Shown here in pieces: positions 35,971 through 45,274 of a stretch of 64,000 bases of DNA (position 1 is its first letter; the number at the start of each line of letters is the position of its first letter). Made by a program: the position numbers and the translations under genes. The stretch covers positions 1-64,000 of the forward strand of contig NZ_RHNO01000012.1 in the NCBI RefSeq assembly GCF_003946265.1, in the 5' to 3' direction. Below the pieces are notes generated by a model. The model did no database searches, was not told where the DNA came from, and saw nothing but the letters and a program-made list of their open reading frames with translations. The stretch is from Levilactobacillus yonginensis (GTDB lineage Bacteria; Bacillota; Bacilli; Lactobacillales; Lactobacillaceae).

Positions 35971-37125
35971 ATGCGGACATTAATTGCGCTGGGGAGCTAT
36001 TTGCTCCAGCCGCTGTTGTGGCTTGCCATTATTCGGGTCTGGTTGACCAGTAAGTCACGTATTAAAACTGAACGTCGTAGTTTTGGAAGTGCGGTGTACA
36101 GTGATCATTATGAGTTGCGGCATATGTTAACTCAGGGCTTGCTCCTGGGAGCGGGACTTTCGCTGCTCAACTTTTTGCTTGGATTTAGTTTGCCACTATT
36201 GTGGATTATCATTTATGAGGTTTTGGGTTTAGTCACCCTGTTGCTACTGCCAACCACTGTTTTACCAGTGACCTTAATCGTGGTGACGACCTTGCTAACG
36301 GTTCTGGCAGGGCCTTACATAACGGATAAGCCCGATTTGTCGACTGTTGGATTGAGTTGGCACGGGGTGGCTCACCTCAATTACTTATGGTTATTGGCCA
36401 TCTTCTTCATGCTTTTGGGGCACTGGTTGGCGAACTACGGTGGCCGCTTTGTGAGTCCCAAGATTTACGCCAAGCAGCGGGGGAAGCGAATTGCTGGCTA
36501 TCCGTGGCGTGAGCTGTTGGTGCTCCCAATGGTGACGCTAGTGCCAGGTGATTGGTTTACCAGTCAGCTGAGCTTTTGGCCAGTACTGAATATCCACGGT
36601 CAAACGTACGCCATTCTGGTAGTCCCATTGTTGCTGGGGCTAAGGTTCACGATTTTTCGGCAAGTGCCCCGCGAAGTCTATCGTCGTTTAGCCCGTAAAA
36701 TGGTATGGCTCGCTGCATTGAGCTTGGTTTGTTTGGGCTGGACGGCCTGGCGCCCACAAGATTTGCCGGTCGGATTAATCGTCCTGTTAGTTGGTTACGG
36801 ACTAGTCCTATGGCAAGCTAAACGTTATGATGAACGCCAACAATTCTGGTATTCTCAAGTCGATGATGGCGTTCGTGTCTTAGCCATCCGTCCCCGCACA
36901 CCCGCAGTCAAAATGGACTTAGAGGCGGGGGACATCATTTTAGAGTGTAATCATCAAGCAATTAATAGTGAAACGAGTTTTTATGAAGCCTTATTAGCTA
37001 ATCCAACGTATTGTCATTTACGGGTGCGTGATGTTCAGGGGGAACTGAAAGTGACCGAAACGGCCATTTATTCAGGCGCACCACATGAGATTGGCATCGT
37101 CCTATTCAGAGATCAGGAGGGGTAA
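35971..37125 (+). CDS. Polytopic membrane protein with C-terminal PDZ domain (MinJ-like)
   Basis: About eight membrane segments (residues 1-285) are followed by a cytoplasmic PDZ domain (about 295-384), seen from VRVLAIRPRTPAVKMDLEAGDIILECNHQAINSETSFYEAL. The frame extends to 35905, but the ATG at 35971 has AGGAAGGA and begins the first membrane helix, giving 384 residues. In Bacillus the PDZ membrane protein MinJ, which bridges DivIVA to MinCD, is encoded in the same region after prfB. A division-site role is inferred from fold and synteny. phoP follows after 4 bases. Confidence 0.75.
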   Translation: MRTLIALGSYLLQPLLWLAIIRVWLTSKSRIKTERRSFGSAVYSDHYELRHMLTQGLLLGAGLSLLNFLLGFSLPLLWIIIYEVLGLVTLLLLPTTVLPVTLIVVTTLLTVLAGPYITDKPDLSTVGLSWHGVAHLNYLWLLAIFFMLLGHWLANYGGRFVSPKIYAKQRGKRIAGYPWRELLVLPMVTLVPGDWFTSQLSFWPVLNIHGQTYAILVVPLLLGLRFTIFRQVPREVYRRLARKMVWLAALSLVCLGWTAWRPQDLPVGLIVLLVGYGLVLWQAKRYDERQQFWYSQVDDGVRVLAIRPRTPAVKMDLEAGDIILECNHQAINSETSFYEALLANPTYCHLRVRDVQGELKVTETAIYSGAPHEIGIVLFRDQEG

Positions 37126-37129
37126 ACCT

Positions 37130-37837
37130 ATGAGTAGAGTCTTAGTCGTCGATGACGAGCCTGCCATCGTGACGTTGCTACAATACAACCTGGAACAAGC
37201 AGATTATCAAGTTGTGACGGCAATTGACGGTGAGCAGGCCTTAAACCTAGCGTTACATGAGAAGTTTGATGTCATTTTGTTAGATTTAATGTTACCTAAG
37301 ATGGATGGCGTGGAAGTGACCAAACGTTTGCGCCAGGAAAAGATTAGTACGCCCATCATTATGATTACGGCTAAGACCAGCGAATTCGATACCGTTTTTG
37401 GGTTGGAATTAGGTGCTGACGATTACATCACGAAACCGTTCAGTCCTCGTGAGGTCATTGCACGAATGAAGGCAGTCATGCGGCGGTACCACGATGACGA
37501 GCCACAGGCGACGACCCCAACGAAGGTCGATCACCGGTTGCAAGTCGCTGATTTGACGATTGATCAGGATAAGTTTCAAGTTAAACGGGGAACGACGCCC
37601 ATTGATTTGACGCCTAAGGAATTTGAACTTTTGCTTTTCTTTGCGAAGCGGCCGGGTAAGGTTTGGAGCCGTGAGCAGTTACTAGAAGGTGTTTGGGGAT
37701 TTGACTACAGTGGGCAAACCCGGATGGTGGACATTCACGTGTCCCACCTGCGCGAAAAAATTGAGCTCGACCCGAAGCATCCAGTTCTCTTGAAGACTGT
37801 GCGAGGGTTTGGCTACACGTTTGAGGCGCAGCCATGA
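37130..37837 (+). CDS. phoP: Phosphate-response regulator PhoP
   Basis: An OmpR-family response regulator. The receiver domain has Asp8, Asp9 and phosphoacceptor Asp52 (LLDLMLPKMDG), and conserved Lys in YITKPFS. The C-terminal winged helix contains DLTPKEFELLLFFAKRPGKVWSREQLL and VDIHVSHLREKI. The true start is the ATG at 37130 with AGGAGGGG, giving 235 residues. It overlaps phoR by four bases. The PHO box upstream of pstS is its likely target. Confidence 0.94.
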   Translation: MSRVLVVDDEPAIVTLLQYNLEQADYQVVTAIDGEQALNLALHEKFDVILLDLMLPKMDGVEVTKRLRQEKISTPIIMITAKTSEFDTVFGLELGADDYITKPFSPREVIARMKAVMRRYHDDEPQATTPTKVDHRLQVADLTIDQDKFQVKRGTTPIDLTPKEFELLLFFAKRPGKVWSREQLLEGVWGFDYSGQTRMVDIHVSHLREKIELDPKHPVLLKTVRGFGYTFEAQP

Positions 37838-39177
37838 TTCGCCGTCTAACGACAGCCTTGTTGATCACGGGTGGCTTGAACATCCTGTTAGTGTGGTTGG
37901 TTGATTCGCCACACTTAGGCTTGGCATTGCTGGTGGCCTGGTCCTTAGCAATTCTGGAAACGGTCGCGATTGGTTATCTGATCAGGTGGGGGGATCAGCG
38001 GATCTCAATCCTCACGAACAAAGTTCAGGGGATTCGCCGTGAGGAGACACCTGCCCACGTGCTCTTGTCACCGCATGATCCGTTTTATCAATTGGCGTTG
38101 CAGATCAATTATCTGCAGACCCAGCAGCGGAAGGTGCAACGCCAAATGGCCGGGCAAAATCAAGAGTTTGCCACGCTACTAGATTATCTACCCATCGGGG
38201 TGATGGTCATCGATCGCTATCGCAAGGTTGAGCTAGCTAACCCGGCGATGGAACAGTTCTTACAGCATCGAATTTCTCCACGACGGCACCTGTTTACCCA
38301 GGATGTCCGACAGTTCGAGCTGGCCAGTCTCATCAACTCGGCGTTAAGCGAACGACAAACGCAGCATAAGACTTTAAAGCTACCGGGGGTTACCGCCGAT
38401 CGAACCGTCGATGTTCGAGCAGTGTATACGGCAACCTCTCAGGATTATTTTCAGGTGTTGGTCTTACTGTACGATGTGACGGAGGTCTATGCCGTTGAAC
38501 AGATGCAGATGGACTTTGTGTCGAACGCTTCTCATGAGCTGAAGACACCAGTTACAGCGATTTCAGGGTTTGCCAAGACGTTGTTAGCGGGAGCAAAGGA
38601 TGATCCGGAGAAGTCCGTTGAATTCCTAAAGATCATTGACGAACAGAGTGAACGCTTAGTTGAGTTGATCAACGATGTATTGACGATTTCCCATATTGAA
38701 TCGGGGAATGCTGTCGAGGCAACCGCGGTTCCCGTTGGTCAGATGGTGGCCAATCAAGTCCGGTTATTGGCGCCATTGGCGGGTGTGAATCAGGTGACTC
38801 TGGTCAATCAGGTACCCAATGACTTAATTGAAACGACTGACCGCAGAAAGTTTGACCAGATCTTGAAGAACGTGCTGGGAAATGCCATCAAATATAATCG
38901 GCCACAGGGGTCGATTACGATTTCAACGACTAAGTCGGGACGGTCGTGGGCGTTGATTATTGCCGACACGGGTGTGGGGATTTCTCCCCAGGATCAGTTA
39001 AGGGTCTTTGAACGATTCTACCGAGCAGACGTGTCTCACTCGAACCAACTAGTCAGTGGGAGTGGCCTGGGCCTCGCAATTGTCCGGGAACTCGTGGAGT
39101 CATTGAATGGTAAAATTGATTTACAAAGCGCAATTGACGAAGGAACGACGGTTACGATGACCTTTCCTGTCGACTAG
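37834..39177 (+). CDS. phoR: Phosphate-sensing histidine kinase PhoR
   Basis: Two N-terminal membrane helices with almost no extracellular part lie at about 5-50. A PAS-like domain follows (about 110-215; LLDYLPIGVMVIDRYRKVELANPAME), then the H box with His234 (SNASHELKTPVTAISGF). The ATPase domain has the N box (KFDQILKNVLGNAIKYN) and G boxes (IADTGVGIS, GSGLGLAIV). The short sensor fits PhoR kinases that read phosphate through the Pst complex and PhoU rather than binding it outside. 447 residues. Confidence 0.93.
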   Translation: MIRRLTTALLITGGLNILLVWLVDSPHLGLALLVAWSLAILETVAIGYLIRWGDQRISILTNKVQGIRREETPAHVLLSPHDPFYQLALQINYLQTQQRKVQRQMAGQNQEFATLLDYLPIGVMVIDRYRKVELANPAMEQFLQHRISPRRHLFTQDVRQFELASLINSALSERQTQHKTLKLPGVTADRTVDVRAVYTATSQDYFQVLVLLYDVTEVYAVEQMQMDFVSNASHELKTPVTAISGFAKTLLAGAKDDPEKSVEFLKIIDEQSERLVELINDVLTISHIESGNAVEATAVPVGQMVANQVRLLAPLAGVNQVTLVNQVPNDLIETTDRRKFDQILKNVLGNAIKYNRPQGSITISTTKSGRSWALIIADTGVGISPQDQLRVFERFYRADVSHSNQLVSGSGLGLAIVRELVESLNGKIDLQSAIDEGTTVTMTFPVD

Positions 39178-39186
39178 CGTTGCCCC

Positions 39187-39221
39187 AACGGGACTCACCA
39201 AAGTGGTGAATCCCGTTTTTT
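39187..39221 (+). terminator. Terminator of phoPR
   Basis: AACGGGACTCACC pairs with GGTGAATCCCGTT around AAAGT, followed by a T-run. Confidence 0.85.
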
Positions 39222-39254
39222 ATTTTGCGTAATAATTCCTAATATTGGGTTACA

Positions 39255-39308
39255 TTTACACAACCTTTACAATACGTCTACCAGACATTTACATTCGTTC
39301 GCTATACT
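39255..39308 (+). promoter_or_regulatory. PHO box and promoter of the pst operon
   Basis: Four hexamers lie at exact 11-base steps: TTTACA (39255), TTTACA (39266), TCTACC (39277) and TTTACA (39288). This is the direct-repeat array bound by phosphorylated PhoP in Firmicutes. TATACT at 39303-39308 is the -10, 9 bases after the last repeat, so PhoP takes the place of a -35. A GGTTGAG/CTCAACC hairpin at 39321-39342 lies in the leader. Confidence 0.9.
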
Positions 39309-39360
39309 TACTTTTGAAATGGTTGAGCCGCGACGCTCAACCGATAGGAGGTCAAGCGGT

Positions 39361-40245
39361 ATGTCTAAAAAACGCTGGGTACAAGGACTCGTTCTGGTTG
39401 TCTTACTAGTCTTAGGAGTCTTTGCTTATCAAACGCGTCAGGTCAGCCACGCGGGGGAATCCATCACCGCGGTTGGGTCGACAGCTCTGCAACCCTTAGT
39501 GGAGGCGGCAGGGGAACAGTATACGGGAGAACACTTAGGAACGTTCGTAAACGTCCAGGGTGGGGGTACTGGAACTGGTCTTAGCCAAATTCAAGAGGGT
39601 GCTGTGCAGATTGGTAATTCCGATCTGTTTGCCGCTGAGCAAAAAGGCATCCGTTCGACTGAACTGGTTGACCACCGGGTAGCCGTGGTCGGCATTACGC
39701 CAATCGTCAATAAAAAAGTGGGCGTCAAAAACTTATCGACTAAGCAATTAATCGGGGTATTTACTGGTAAGATCACCAACTGGCAACAGGTAGGGGGAGC
39801 TAACCTCCCCGTTGTTTTGATCAATCGGGCTCAGGGAAGCGGAACCCGGGCAACGTTTGAGCAATTTGGCTTGAACAAAAGTCGCTCAAAGACGGCGCAG
39901 GAACAGGATTCCTCGGGGATGGTGCGGTCAATTGTGGCCACCACTCCGGGCGCAATCAGTTACGTGGCGTTTTCCTACGTGGACAAAACGGTCCAAGAAC
40001 TGGATTTGAATCACGTCGCCCCAACGGAGGTCAACGTGACCACGAACAAATGGCGAATTTGGTCCTATGAACACTTGTATACCAAGGGACAGCCAACCGG
40101 GTTGACCAAGAACTTCATTACGTATGTTCAGTCACCAGCAGTTCAAAAAACGCTGGTCCGTCAACTGGGTTATTTGTCACCTGATCAAATGCAAGTTGAA
40201 CGGAATGCACAGGGACACGTTAAACAGTTGGGAGGCACGAAGTAA
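39361..40245 (+). CDS. pstS: Phosphate-binding protein PstS
   Basis: Captures extracellular phosphate for the Pst ABC importer. The ligand-loop motifs ITAVGSTALQPLVEA and QGGGTGTGL, and INRAQGSGTRATF, are clear. The start is the ATG at 39361 with AGGAGGT, 294 residues. The N-terminus (about residues 5-25) is one hydrophobic helix without a lipobox cysteine, unlike the lipoprotein PstS of most Gram-positives. It may be anchored by an uncleaved helix or released. First gene of pstSCAB1B2-phoU. Confidence 0.94.
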   Translation: MSKKRWVQGLVLVVLLVLGVFAYQTRQVSHAGESITAVGSTALQPLVEAAGEQYTGEHLGTFVNVQGGGTGTGLSQIQEGAVQIGNSDLFAAEQKGIRSTELVDHRVAVVGITPIVNKKVGVKNLSTKQLIGVFTGKITNWQQVGGANLPVVLINRAQGSGTRATFEQFGLNKSRSKTAQEQDSSGMVRSIVATTPGAISYVAFSYVDKTVQELDLNHVAPTEVNVTTNKWRIWSYEHLYTKGQPTGLTKNFITYVQSPAVQKTLVRQLGYLSPDQMQVERNAQGHVKQLGGTK

Positions 40246-41174
40246 TGAAAGCAACGCAACAGTTAGAACAACAATTAAAGCGGCGTTCTAAGGCCGCCAA
40301 ATTGGAAATCTGGGGGCGGGTCGTTAGCTTCTCAGCACTGCTCTTGATTGTGGCCGTCGTGGTTGCCATCATCGGGTTTGTTGCCTCTAAGGGGATTGCG
40401 ACGTTTACGAGCAATCACGTTAATCTCTGGGACTTTCTAACCGGTAAGCAATGGAATCCTAACATTACGGATGCTAATGGTAAGCCCGAAGTTGGCGCAT
40501 TACCCATGATTGTGGGGTCCTTCTTAATCACAATTTTATCAGCGTTAGTGGCTACGCCCTTTGCAATTGGAACGGCAGTCTTTATGAATGAAATCTCTCC
40601 CAATAAGGGAGCCAAGATTTTACAACCCGTTACGGAATTGTTGGTGGGAATTCCCTCAGTAGTGTATGGATTTATTGGGTTGTCCGTGGTGGTCCCCGTG
40701 ACGCGGGCCATTTTCGGTGGGAGTGGTTTCGGGATTCTCTCAGGAACCTGTGTGCTCTTCGTGATGATTTTACCCACGGTAACGTCCATGAGTGCCGATG
40801 CGTTGAAGTCGGTTCCTCGTTATTACCGGGAAGCGTCACTAGCCTTGGGCGCGACGCAATGGCAGACCATCTATAAAGTAGTCCTCCGGGCGGCAACGCC
40901 GGGACTAATGACGGCGGTAGTTTTCGGGATGGCTCGGGCCTTCGGTGAGGCTTTGGCCGTACAAATGGTTATCGGGAACGCGGCGTTAATGCCCAATAGT
41001 CTGGTGTCACCATCATCGACGCTGACGTCTGTCTTGACGACGGGAATTGGGAACACCGTGATGGGCTCCCTACAGAACAATGCGCTCTGGTCATTGGCAC
41101 TCGTTCTCTTACTGATGTCCTTAATCTTTAACTTAATTATTCGCTTGATTGGCCGAAAGGGGCGCTTGCAATAA
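40245..41174 (+). CDS. pstC: Phosphate ABC transporter permease PstC
   Basis: One of two membrane subunits of the phosphate importer. About six membrane helices and a typical ABC-permease loop (EASLALGATQWQTIYKVVLRAATPGL) are seen in 309 residues. An N-terminal basic stretch of about 25 residues precedes the first helix. The ATG overlaps the pstS stop by one base (TAATG). Confidence 0.96.
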   Translation: MKATQQLEQQLKRRSKAAKLEIWGRVVSFSALLLIVAVVVAIIGFVASKGIATFTSNHVNLWDFLTGKQWNPNITDANGKPEVGALPMIVGSFLITILSALVATPFAIGTAVFMNEISPNKGAKILQPVTELLVGIPSVVYGFIGLSVVVPVTRAIFGGSGFGILSGTCVLFVMILPTVTSMSADALKSVPRYYREASLALGATQWQTIYKVVLRAATPGLMTAVVFGMARAFGEALAVQMVIGNAALMPNSLVSPSSTLTSVLTTGIGNTVMGSLQNNALWSLALVLLLMSLIFNLIIRLIGRKGRLQ

Positions 41175-42058
41175 TGACTTCTAAAAAACAAAATCAGCTA
41201 GCCATTGGTGCTCTTTACGGAATTGCCGGGTTAGTTGTCCTGATTCTGCTTGCGCTATTGGGGTACATCTTAGTGAGTGGGATGCCTAAATTGAGTTGGC
41301 ACTTTCTAACTTCTCCAGCCAAGGCGTTCTTGTCTGGCGGTGGGGTGGGAATCCAACTGTTCAATTCCTTTTACCTCTTGATCCTGGCGATGCTGATTTC
41401 ATTTCCCATTGCTTTGGGTGCGGCAATCTACCTCTATGAATACGCGAAGGATAACTGGGTGACTGCCACGATTCGAACGGCCATTGAAATTCTAAGCTCA
41501 CTGCCATCGGTGGTGGTTGGGTTGTTTGGTTTCCTGTTCTTCGTGGTGAAGTTACGGTTGGGCTTCTCCATTCTTTCTGGAGCCTTTGCGTTAACCTTCT
41601 TCAACCTACCGTTGTTGACGCGGAGCATTGAGGATTCACTCCGAACAATCAGTGACGTTCAACGCGAAGGTGGTTTGGCGTTGGGGTTGTCGCGTTGGGA
41701 AACGGTGACCCGGGTCATCTTGCCAGCAGCAGTGCCCAGTATTTTGACCGGTGTTATCTTAAGTGCCGGCCGGGTCTTCGGTGAAGCTGCCGCTTTAATT
41801 TATACGGCGGGTCAAAGCGCCCCAGCGTTGAACTTTGCCGACTGGAATCCATTCAATATCTCCAGTCCATTGAATCCGATGCGGCCAGCTGAAACGTTGG
41901 CAGTCCACATTTGGAAAATCAATTCTGAGGGCATCATGCCGGACGCGAAAGCCATTTCGTCTGGGTCGTCCGCTGTTTTGGTCCTGGCAATCTTGCTATT
42001 TAATTTCGCCGCCCGCTACCTAGGTAAGCGGCTGTACAAGCGGCTAACATCTGCATAA
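41174..42058 (+). CDS. pstA: Phosphate ABC transporter permease PstA
   Basis: The partner permease of PstC. Six membrane helices in 294 residues, with the EAA-like loop [26 protein letters not shown] and the [15 protein letters not shown] segment. It overlaps the pstC stop by one base, so stoichiometric coupling is likely. Confidence 0.96.
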   Translation: MTSKKQNQLAIGALYGIAGLVVLILLALLGYILVSGMPKLSWHFLTSPAKAFLSGGGVGIQLFNSFYLLILAMLISFPIALGAAIYLYEYAKDNWVTATIRTAIEILSSLPSVVVGLFGFLFFVVKLRLGFSILSGAFALTFFNLPLLTRSIEDSLRTISDVQREGGLALGLSRWETVTRVILPAAVPSILTGVILSAGRVFGEAAALIYTAGQSAPALNFADWNPFNISSPLNPMRPAETLAVHIWKINSEGIMPDAKAISSGSSAVLVLAILLFNFAARYLGKRLYKRLTSA

Positions 42059-42071
42059 AGGAGGGCACGCC

Positions 42072-42896
42072 ATGTTTGTGAATAACGACGTCAGAAAGTC
42101 TGAAGAAATGTTAGAACGACACGTCACCCAACCAAGTGAGGCGGGGCACCCCATTATTCTGTCGACCGAGGACCTGCACGTGTATTATGGCAAAAAGGAA
42201 GCCCTGTTCGAGGGTGACCTGCAATTTGCCAGTAACCAAATTACGGCGTTGATAGGGCCTTCGGGTTCCGGTAAATCCACGTTCTTACGGTCCTTGAACC
42301 GAATGAATGATCGAATTGCGACGGTGACTGGGCGCATCATGTATCGTGGCGTGGACATTAACCAACCGGCCGTGGACGTCTATGAGATGCGTCGGCGGGT
42401 GGGGATGGTGTTCCAACGCCCTAATCCGTTTGCCAAATCAATCTACGATAACATCGCGTTTGCTTTACGCCTGCGTGGGGTGACGGGCAAACACGAGTTG
42501 GATGAAATTGTAGAAACATCCCTCAAACAGGCAGCACTTTGGGACCAGGTCAAGGATGACTTGAACAAGAGTGCCTTGGCGCTGTCCGGGGGACAAGCGC
42601 AGCGGTTATGCATTGCCAGAGCGATTGCCGTCAAACCCGATATTTTGTTGTTGGATGAGCCGGCAAGTGCTTTGGATCCCGTGTCAACCGGTCAGCTGGA
42701 AGACACGTTGTTGGAATTGAAGGAGAATTACACCATTATCATCGTGACGCACAACATGCAACAAGCGGCCCGAATCAGTGAATACACGGCATTTTTCAAT
42801 CAGGGGCGGGTGTTGGAATACGACACCACGAGCCAAATATTTACGAATCCACAGGTTCAGGTCACGAGTGATTATGTTTCGGGGAACTTCGGCTAA
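42072..42896 (+). CDS. pstB: Phosphate ABC transporter ATPase PstB (copy 1)
   Basis: Energises PstCA. Walker A GPSGSGKS, signature [17 protein letters not shown] (Gln-Ala where Gln-Gln is usual) and Walker [14 protein letters not shown] are present. At 274 residues it has a 30-residue N-terminal extension compared with the next gene. It is followed after 15 bases by a second PstB. Pairs of PstB genes are common in lactobacilli and streptococci. Confidence 0.94.
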   Translation: MFVNNDVRKSEEMLERHVTQPSEAGHPIILSTEDLHVYYGKKEALFEGDLQFASNQITALIGPSGSGKSTFLRSLNRMNDRIATVTGRIMYRGVDINQPAVDVYEMRRRVGMVFQRPNPFAKSIYDNIAFALRLRGVTGKHELDEIVETSLKQAALWDQVKDDLNKSALALSGGQAQRLCIARAIAVKPDILLLDEPASALDPVSTGQLEDTLLELKENYTIIIVTHNMQQAARISEYTAFFNQGRVLEYDTTSQIFTNPQVQVTSDYVSGNFG

Positions 42897-42911
42897 GAGG
42901 AGGAAAAGAAC

Positions 42912-43670
42912 ATGAGTAAGGAAATTTTGACGACACAGGACCTACATCTGTATTATGGGGATAAGGAAGCTTTGAAGGGAATCAACCTGAACTTCGATGA
43001 GAAGGGCATTACCGCGTTGATTGGACCATCCGGTTGTGGGAAGTCCACGTATCTGCGGACACTGAATCGCATGAACGACTTGATTCCCAACGTGACTATT
43101 ACGGGAACCATTAAATTTAAGGACCAGAATCTCTATTCACCTAGTGCGGATACGGTTGAAATTCGGAAAGAAATTGGGATGGTCTTTCAGCAACCGAACC
43201 CCTTTCCATTCTCAATCTATGACAACGTCATTTACGGCTTGCGAATTGCCGGTGAGAAAGACAAAGAAAAACTGGATGCTGTGGTTGAAAAATCCTTGCG
43301 GCAAGCAGCGGTTTGGGATGAAGTGAAGGACCATTTGCATGAAAGTGCGTTGGCCCTTTCTGGTGGGCAACAGCAACGGGTCTGCATTGCACGAGTGCTC
43401 GCCGTTTCACCAGAGATTATTCTGTTGGACGAACCGACCAGCGCACTGGATCCGGTGTCCAGCAGTCAAATTGAAGCAACTCTCTTGAATTTACGGAATG
43501 ATTATACGATTATTATCGTAACCCATAACCTCCAGCAAGCCTCGCGAATCGCTGATCGAACAGCGTTCTTCATGAATGGTGAGCTGATTGAGGTGGATCA
43601 AACCAAGAACATTTTTATGAATCCCGCCAAGAAACAGACGGAAGACTACATTAGTGGGCGCTTTGGCTAA
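42912..43670 (+). CDS. pstB: Phosphate ABC transporter ATPase PstB (copy 2)
   Basis: A 252-residue second ATPase with Walker A GPSGCGKS, signature [17 protein letters not shown] and [12 protein letters not shown]. It closely resembles the standard PstB and is clearly diverged from copy 1, so this is an old duplication rather than a recent one. The AGGAGG site precedes the ATG. The two may form a heterodimer or work alternately. Confidence 0.95.
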   Translation: MSKEILTTQDLHLYYGDKEALKGINLNFDEKGITALIGPSGCGKSTYLRTLNRMNDLIPNVTITGTIKFKDQNLYSPSADTVEIRKEIGMVFQQPNPFPFSIYDNVIYGLRIAGEKDKEKLDAVVEKSLRQAAVWDEVKDHLHESALALSGGQQQRVCIARVLAVSPEIILLDEPTSALDPVSSSQIEATLLNLRNDYTIIIVTHNLQQASRIADRTAFFMNGELIEVDQTKNIFMNPAKKQTEDYISGRFG

Positions 43671-43681
43671 GGAGGTAACTT

Positions 43682-44359
43682 ATGCGAAGATTATTTGATG
43701 ATGAGTTAGCAGATTTAGACGCTGACTTTACAGAAATGGGGATGCTGGTTAGTGAGGTCATTCAGCAATCGGTAGATTCTTTTACGAATCGGGATGCCGT
43801 GGCCGCCCAGCATATTATTGATACTGATCATGAAATCAACCAACGTGAAATTGCGTTGGAAAAGAAGACGTTTGAGATGATTGCCCTGTACCAGCCAGTG
43901 ACGACTGACTTGCGAGAAATCGTTACGATTTTAAAGGCCGTCTCAGAACTGGAACGAGCAGGGGACCACGCGAGAAACATTGCTCATGCGACCATTAAGT
44001 TTGGCTCCAAGCAGAAGATTCCGGTCCTGGAAGAGTTAATCGACCAAATGGGCCAGTTGGGCACGCAAATGATCAAGGATGTCCTGACGGCTTACGTGAA
44101 CAAGGATGAACACGAAGCTCGTAAATTAGCAGACATTGATCGTAAGTTGGACCAATTGAATCATCAGGTTAGAGCAGATAGCTATCAACAAATGCGGCAG
44201 GACCCAGTCTTTGAAACCGGTGCTTCCATTTACCTGAACGTGGCCCAAGATTTGAGCCGCATCGGGGATTACGTGACAAACGTGTGTGAATGGATCGTCT
44301 ATCTGAAATCTGGGCAAATCATTGAATTGAATCCAGCCAACCAGGATTCAACGGACTAA
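43682..44359 (+). CDS. phoU: Phosphate-signalling regulator PhoU
   Basis: Links Pst transporter activity to PhoR and dampens phosphate uptake. Two three-helix bundles in 225 residues. Each carries the metal-binding E/DxxxD pattern, visible in VSELERAGDHARNIA and VAQDLSRIGDYVTNV. Last gene of the pst operon, after which a terminator hairpin occurs. Confidence 0.96.
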   Translation: MRRLFDDELADLDADFTEMGMLVSEVIQQSVDSFTNRDAVAAQHIIDTDHEINQREIALEKKTFEMIALYQPVTTDLREIVTILKAVSELERAGDHARNIAHATIKFGSKQKIPVLEELIDQMGQLGTQMIKDVLTAYVNKDEHEARKLADIDRKLDQLNHQVRADSYQQMRQDPVFETGASIYLNVAQDLSRIGDYVTNVCEWIVYLKSGQIIELNPANQDSTD

Positions 44360-44389
44360 ACGTTAACCAAAACTGAAGATTTAGATGAA

Positions 44390-44419
44390 CGACCACTGGA
44401 AACTTGCTTTCAGTGGTCG
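44390..44419 (+). terminator. Terminator of the pst operon
   Basis: CGACCACTG pairs perfectly with CAGTGGTCG, with GAAA/TTTC extending it, and T-rich sequence follows. Confidence 0.75.
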
Positions 44420-44475
44420 CTTTCGTTATTCTTGCCGTAATAGGAAATCAATTTTACAAAAGGAAGTGTCCGTCG

Positions 44476-44811
44476 ATGGCAGCAAAAAAACGTTTTGTTC
44501 GTTCCCGTACGAACCGATTAGTTGGTGGGGTATTGGGCGGAATCGCCGAATACTTTAATTGGAATGCCAACCTCTTACGGCTAATTTACGTGTTAGTTTC
44601 TCTCGCGATTCCGACCCACGGAATCTTGGGATTATTAGTGTATGTGGTCGTCATGACCTTCATGCCGCTGGATGATTCTCGACCTGTTGGGGGACCCAGC
44701 TTGCGCGACCTCTTTCGGGGGGGAACAGACGCCGCACAGGATTCTGGTCGCAAAGTGATTCATGATGTGACTGAGCAGGATATTAAGAATCAGCACAAGG
44801 ATGGTGAGTAG
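44476..44811 (+). CDS. PspC domain membrane protein
   Basis: A small envelope-stress protein with a PspC domain: RSRTNRLVGGVLGGIAEYFNWNANLLRLIYVLVSLAIP, then a second hydrophobic helix and a charged tail. The ORF opens further upstream within the terminator region, but the ATG at 44476 with AGGAAG is preferred, giving 111 residues. It is followed at once by a YvlD-family gene, a pair that in Bacillus belongs to the LiaRS/SigW-type envelope-stress genes. No regulator is encoded next to it here. Confidence 0.85.
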   Translation: MAAKKRFVRSRTNRLVGGVLGGIAEYFNWNANLLRLIYVLVSLAIPTHGILGLLVYVVVMTFMPLDDSRPVGGPSLRDLFRGGTDAAQDSGRKVIHDVTEQDIKNQHKDGE

Positions 44812-44812
44812 C

Positions 44813-45184
44813 GTGGGCTTTTGGCGACGAATATTCTTTAATGCCCTAATATTCCTGGCTCTAGCGGGGTTCTTTCAAAGCTCCTGGGCAGGGAGCCTGC
44901 AAAACTCCTTCGTAGTATCTAGTGTGTGGGTCGCCATTCTGGCGAGTCTGGTGCTCGCGTTGTTGAATGCAGTCGTCCGGCCCATTCTATTCGTATTATC
45001 ACTCCCAATCACTATTTTGACCCTCGGGTTGTTCAGCATTGTCATTAATGCGGCCATGTTGGAGCTGACCTCGGCGTTGGTAGGGAACAGCTTTGCCTTC
45101 ACCTCGTTTGGGACGACCATGATCATCGCGGTGGTAATGGCGCTTTTCAATACAATTATTAGCGATCACTATGCTCGAGGATAA
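44813..45184 (+). CDS. YvlD-like membrane protein (phage holin family 4 superfamily)
   Basis: A small four-helix membrane protein with LVLALLNAVVRPILFVLSLPITILTLGLFSIVINAAMLELTSALVG, the family core. The GTG at 44813 is preferred, since GGATGGTGAG lies upstream; an ATG at 44801 would overlap the PspC gene and has no site. The product is 123 residues. Despite the family name there is no phage context, and it is likely part of the envelope-stress pair. Confidence 0.82.
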   Translation: MGFWRRIFFNALIFLALAGFFQSSWAGSLQNSFVVSSVWVAILASLVLALLNAVVRPILFVLSLPITILTLGLFSIVINAAMLELTSALVGNSFAFTSFGTTMIIAVVMALFNTIISDHYARG

Positions 45185-45274
45185 GTTGACTCGCAAACGA
45201 ATTAATTTGGTAGGAGTCGACCCCGTAAAGTGCTAAAATTAAAGTAGTTTACTATGCAGTAAGGAGGAGCGCCC

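Noticed and set aside
44813-45184. Phage holin and therefore prophage remnant
   Set aside because: The protein belongs to the YvlD-type family and sits with a PspC gene; no other phage gene is nearby.
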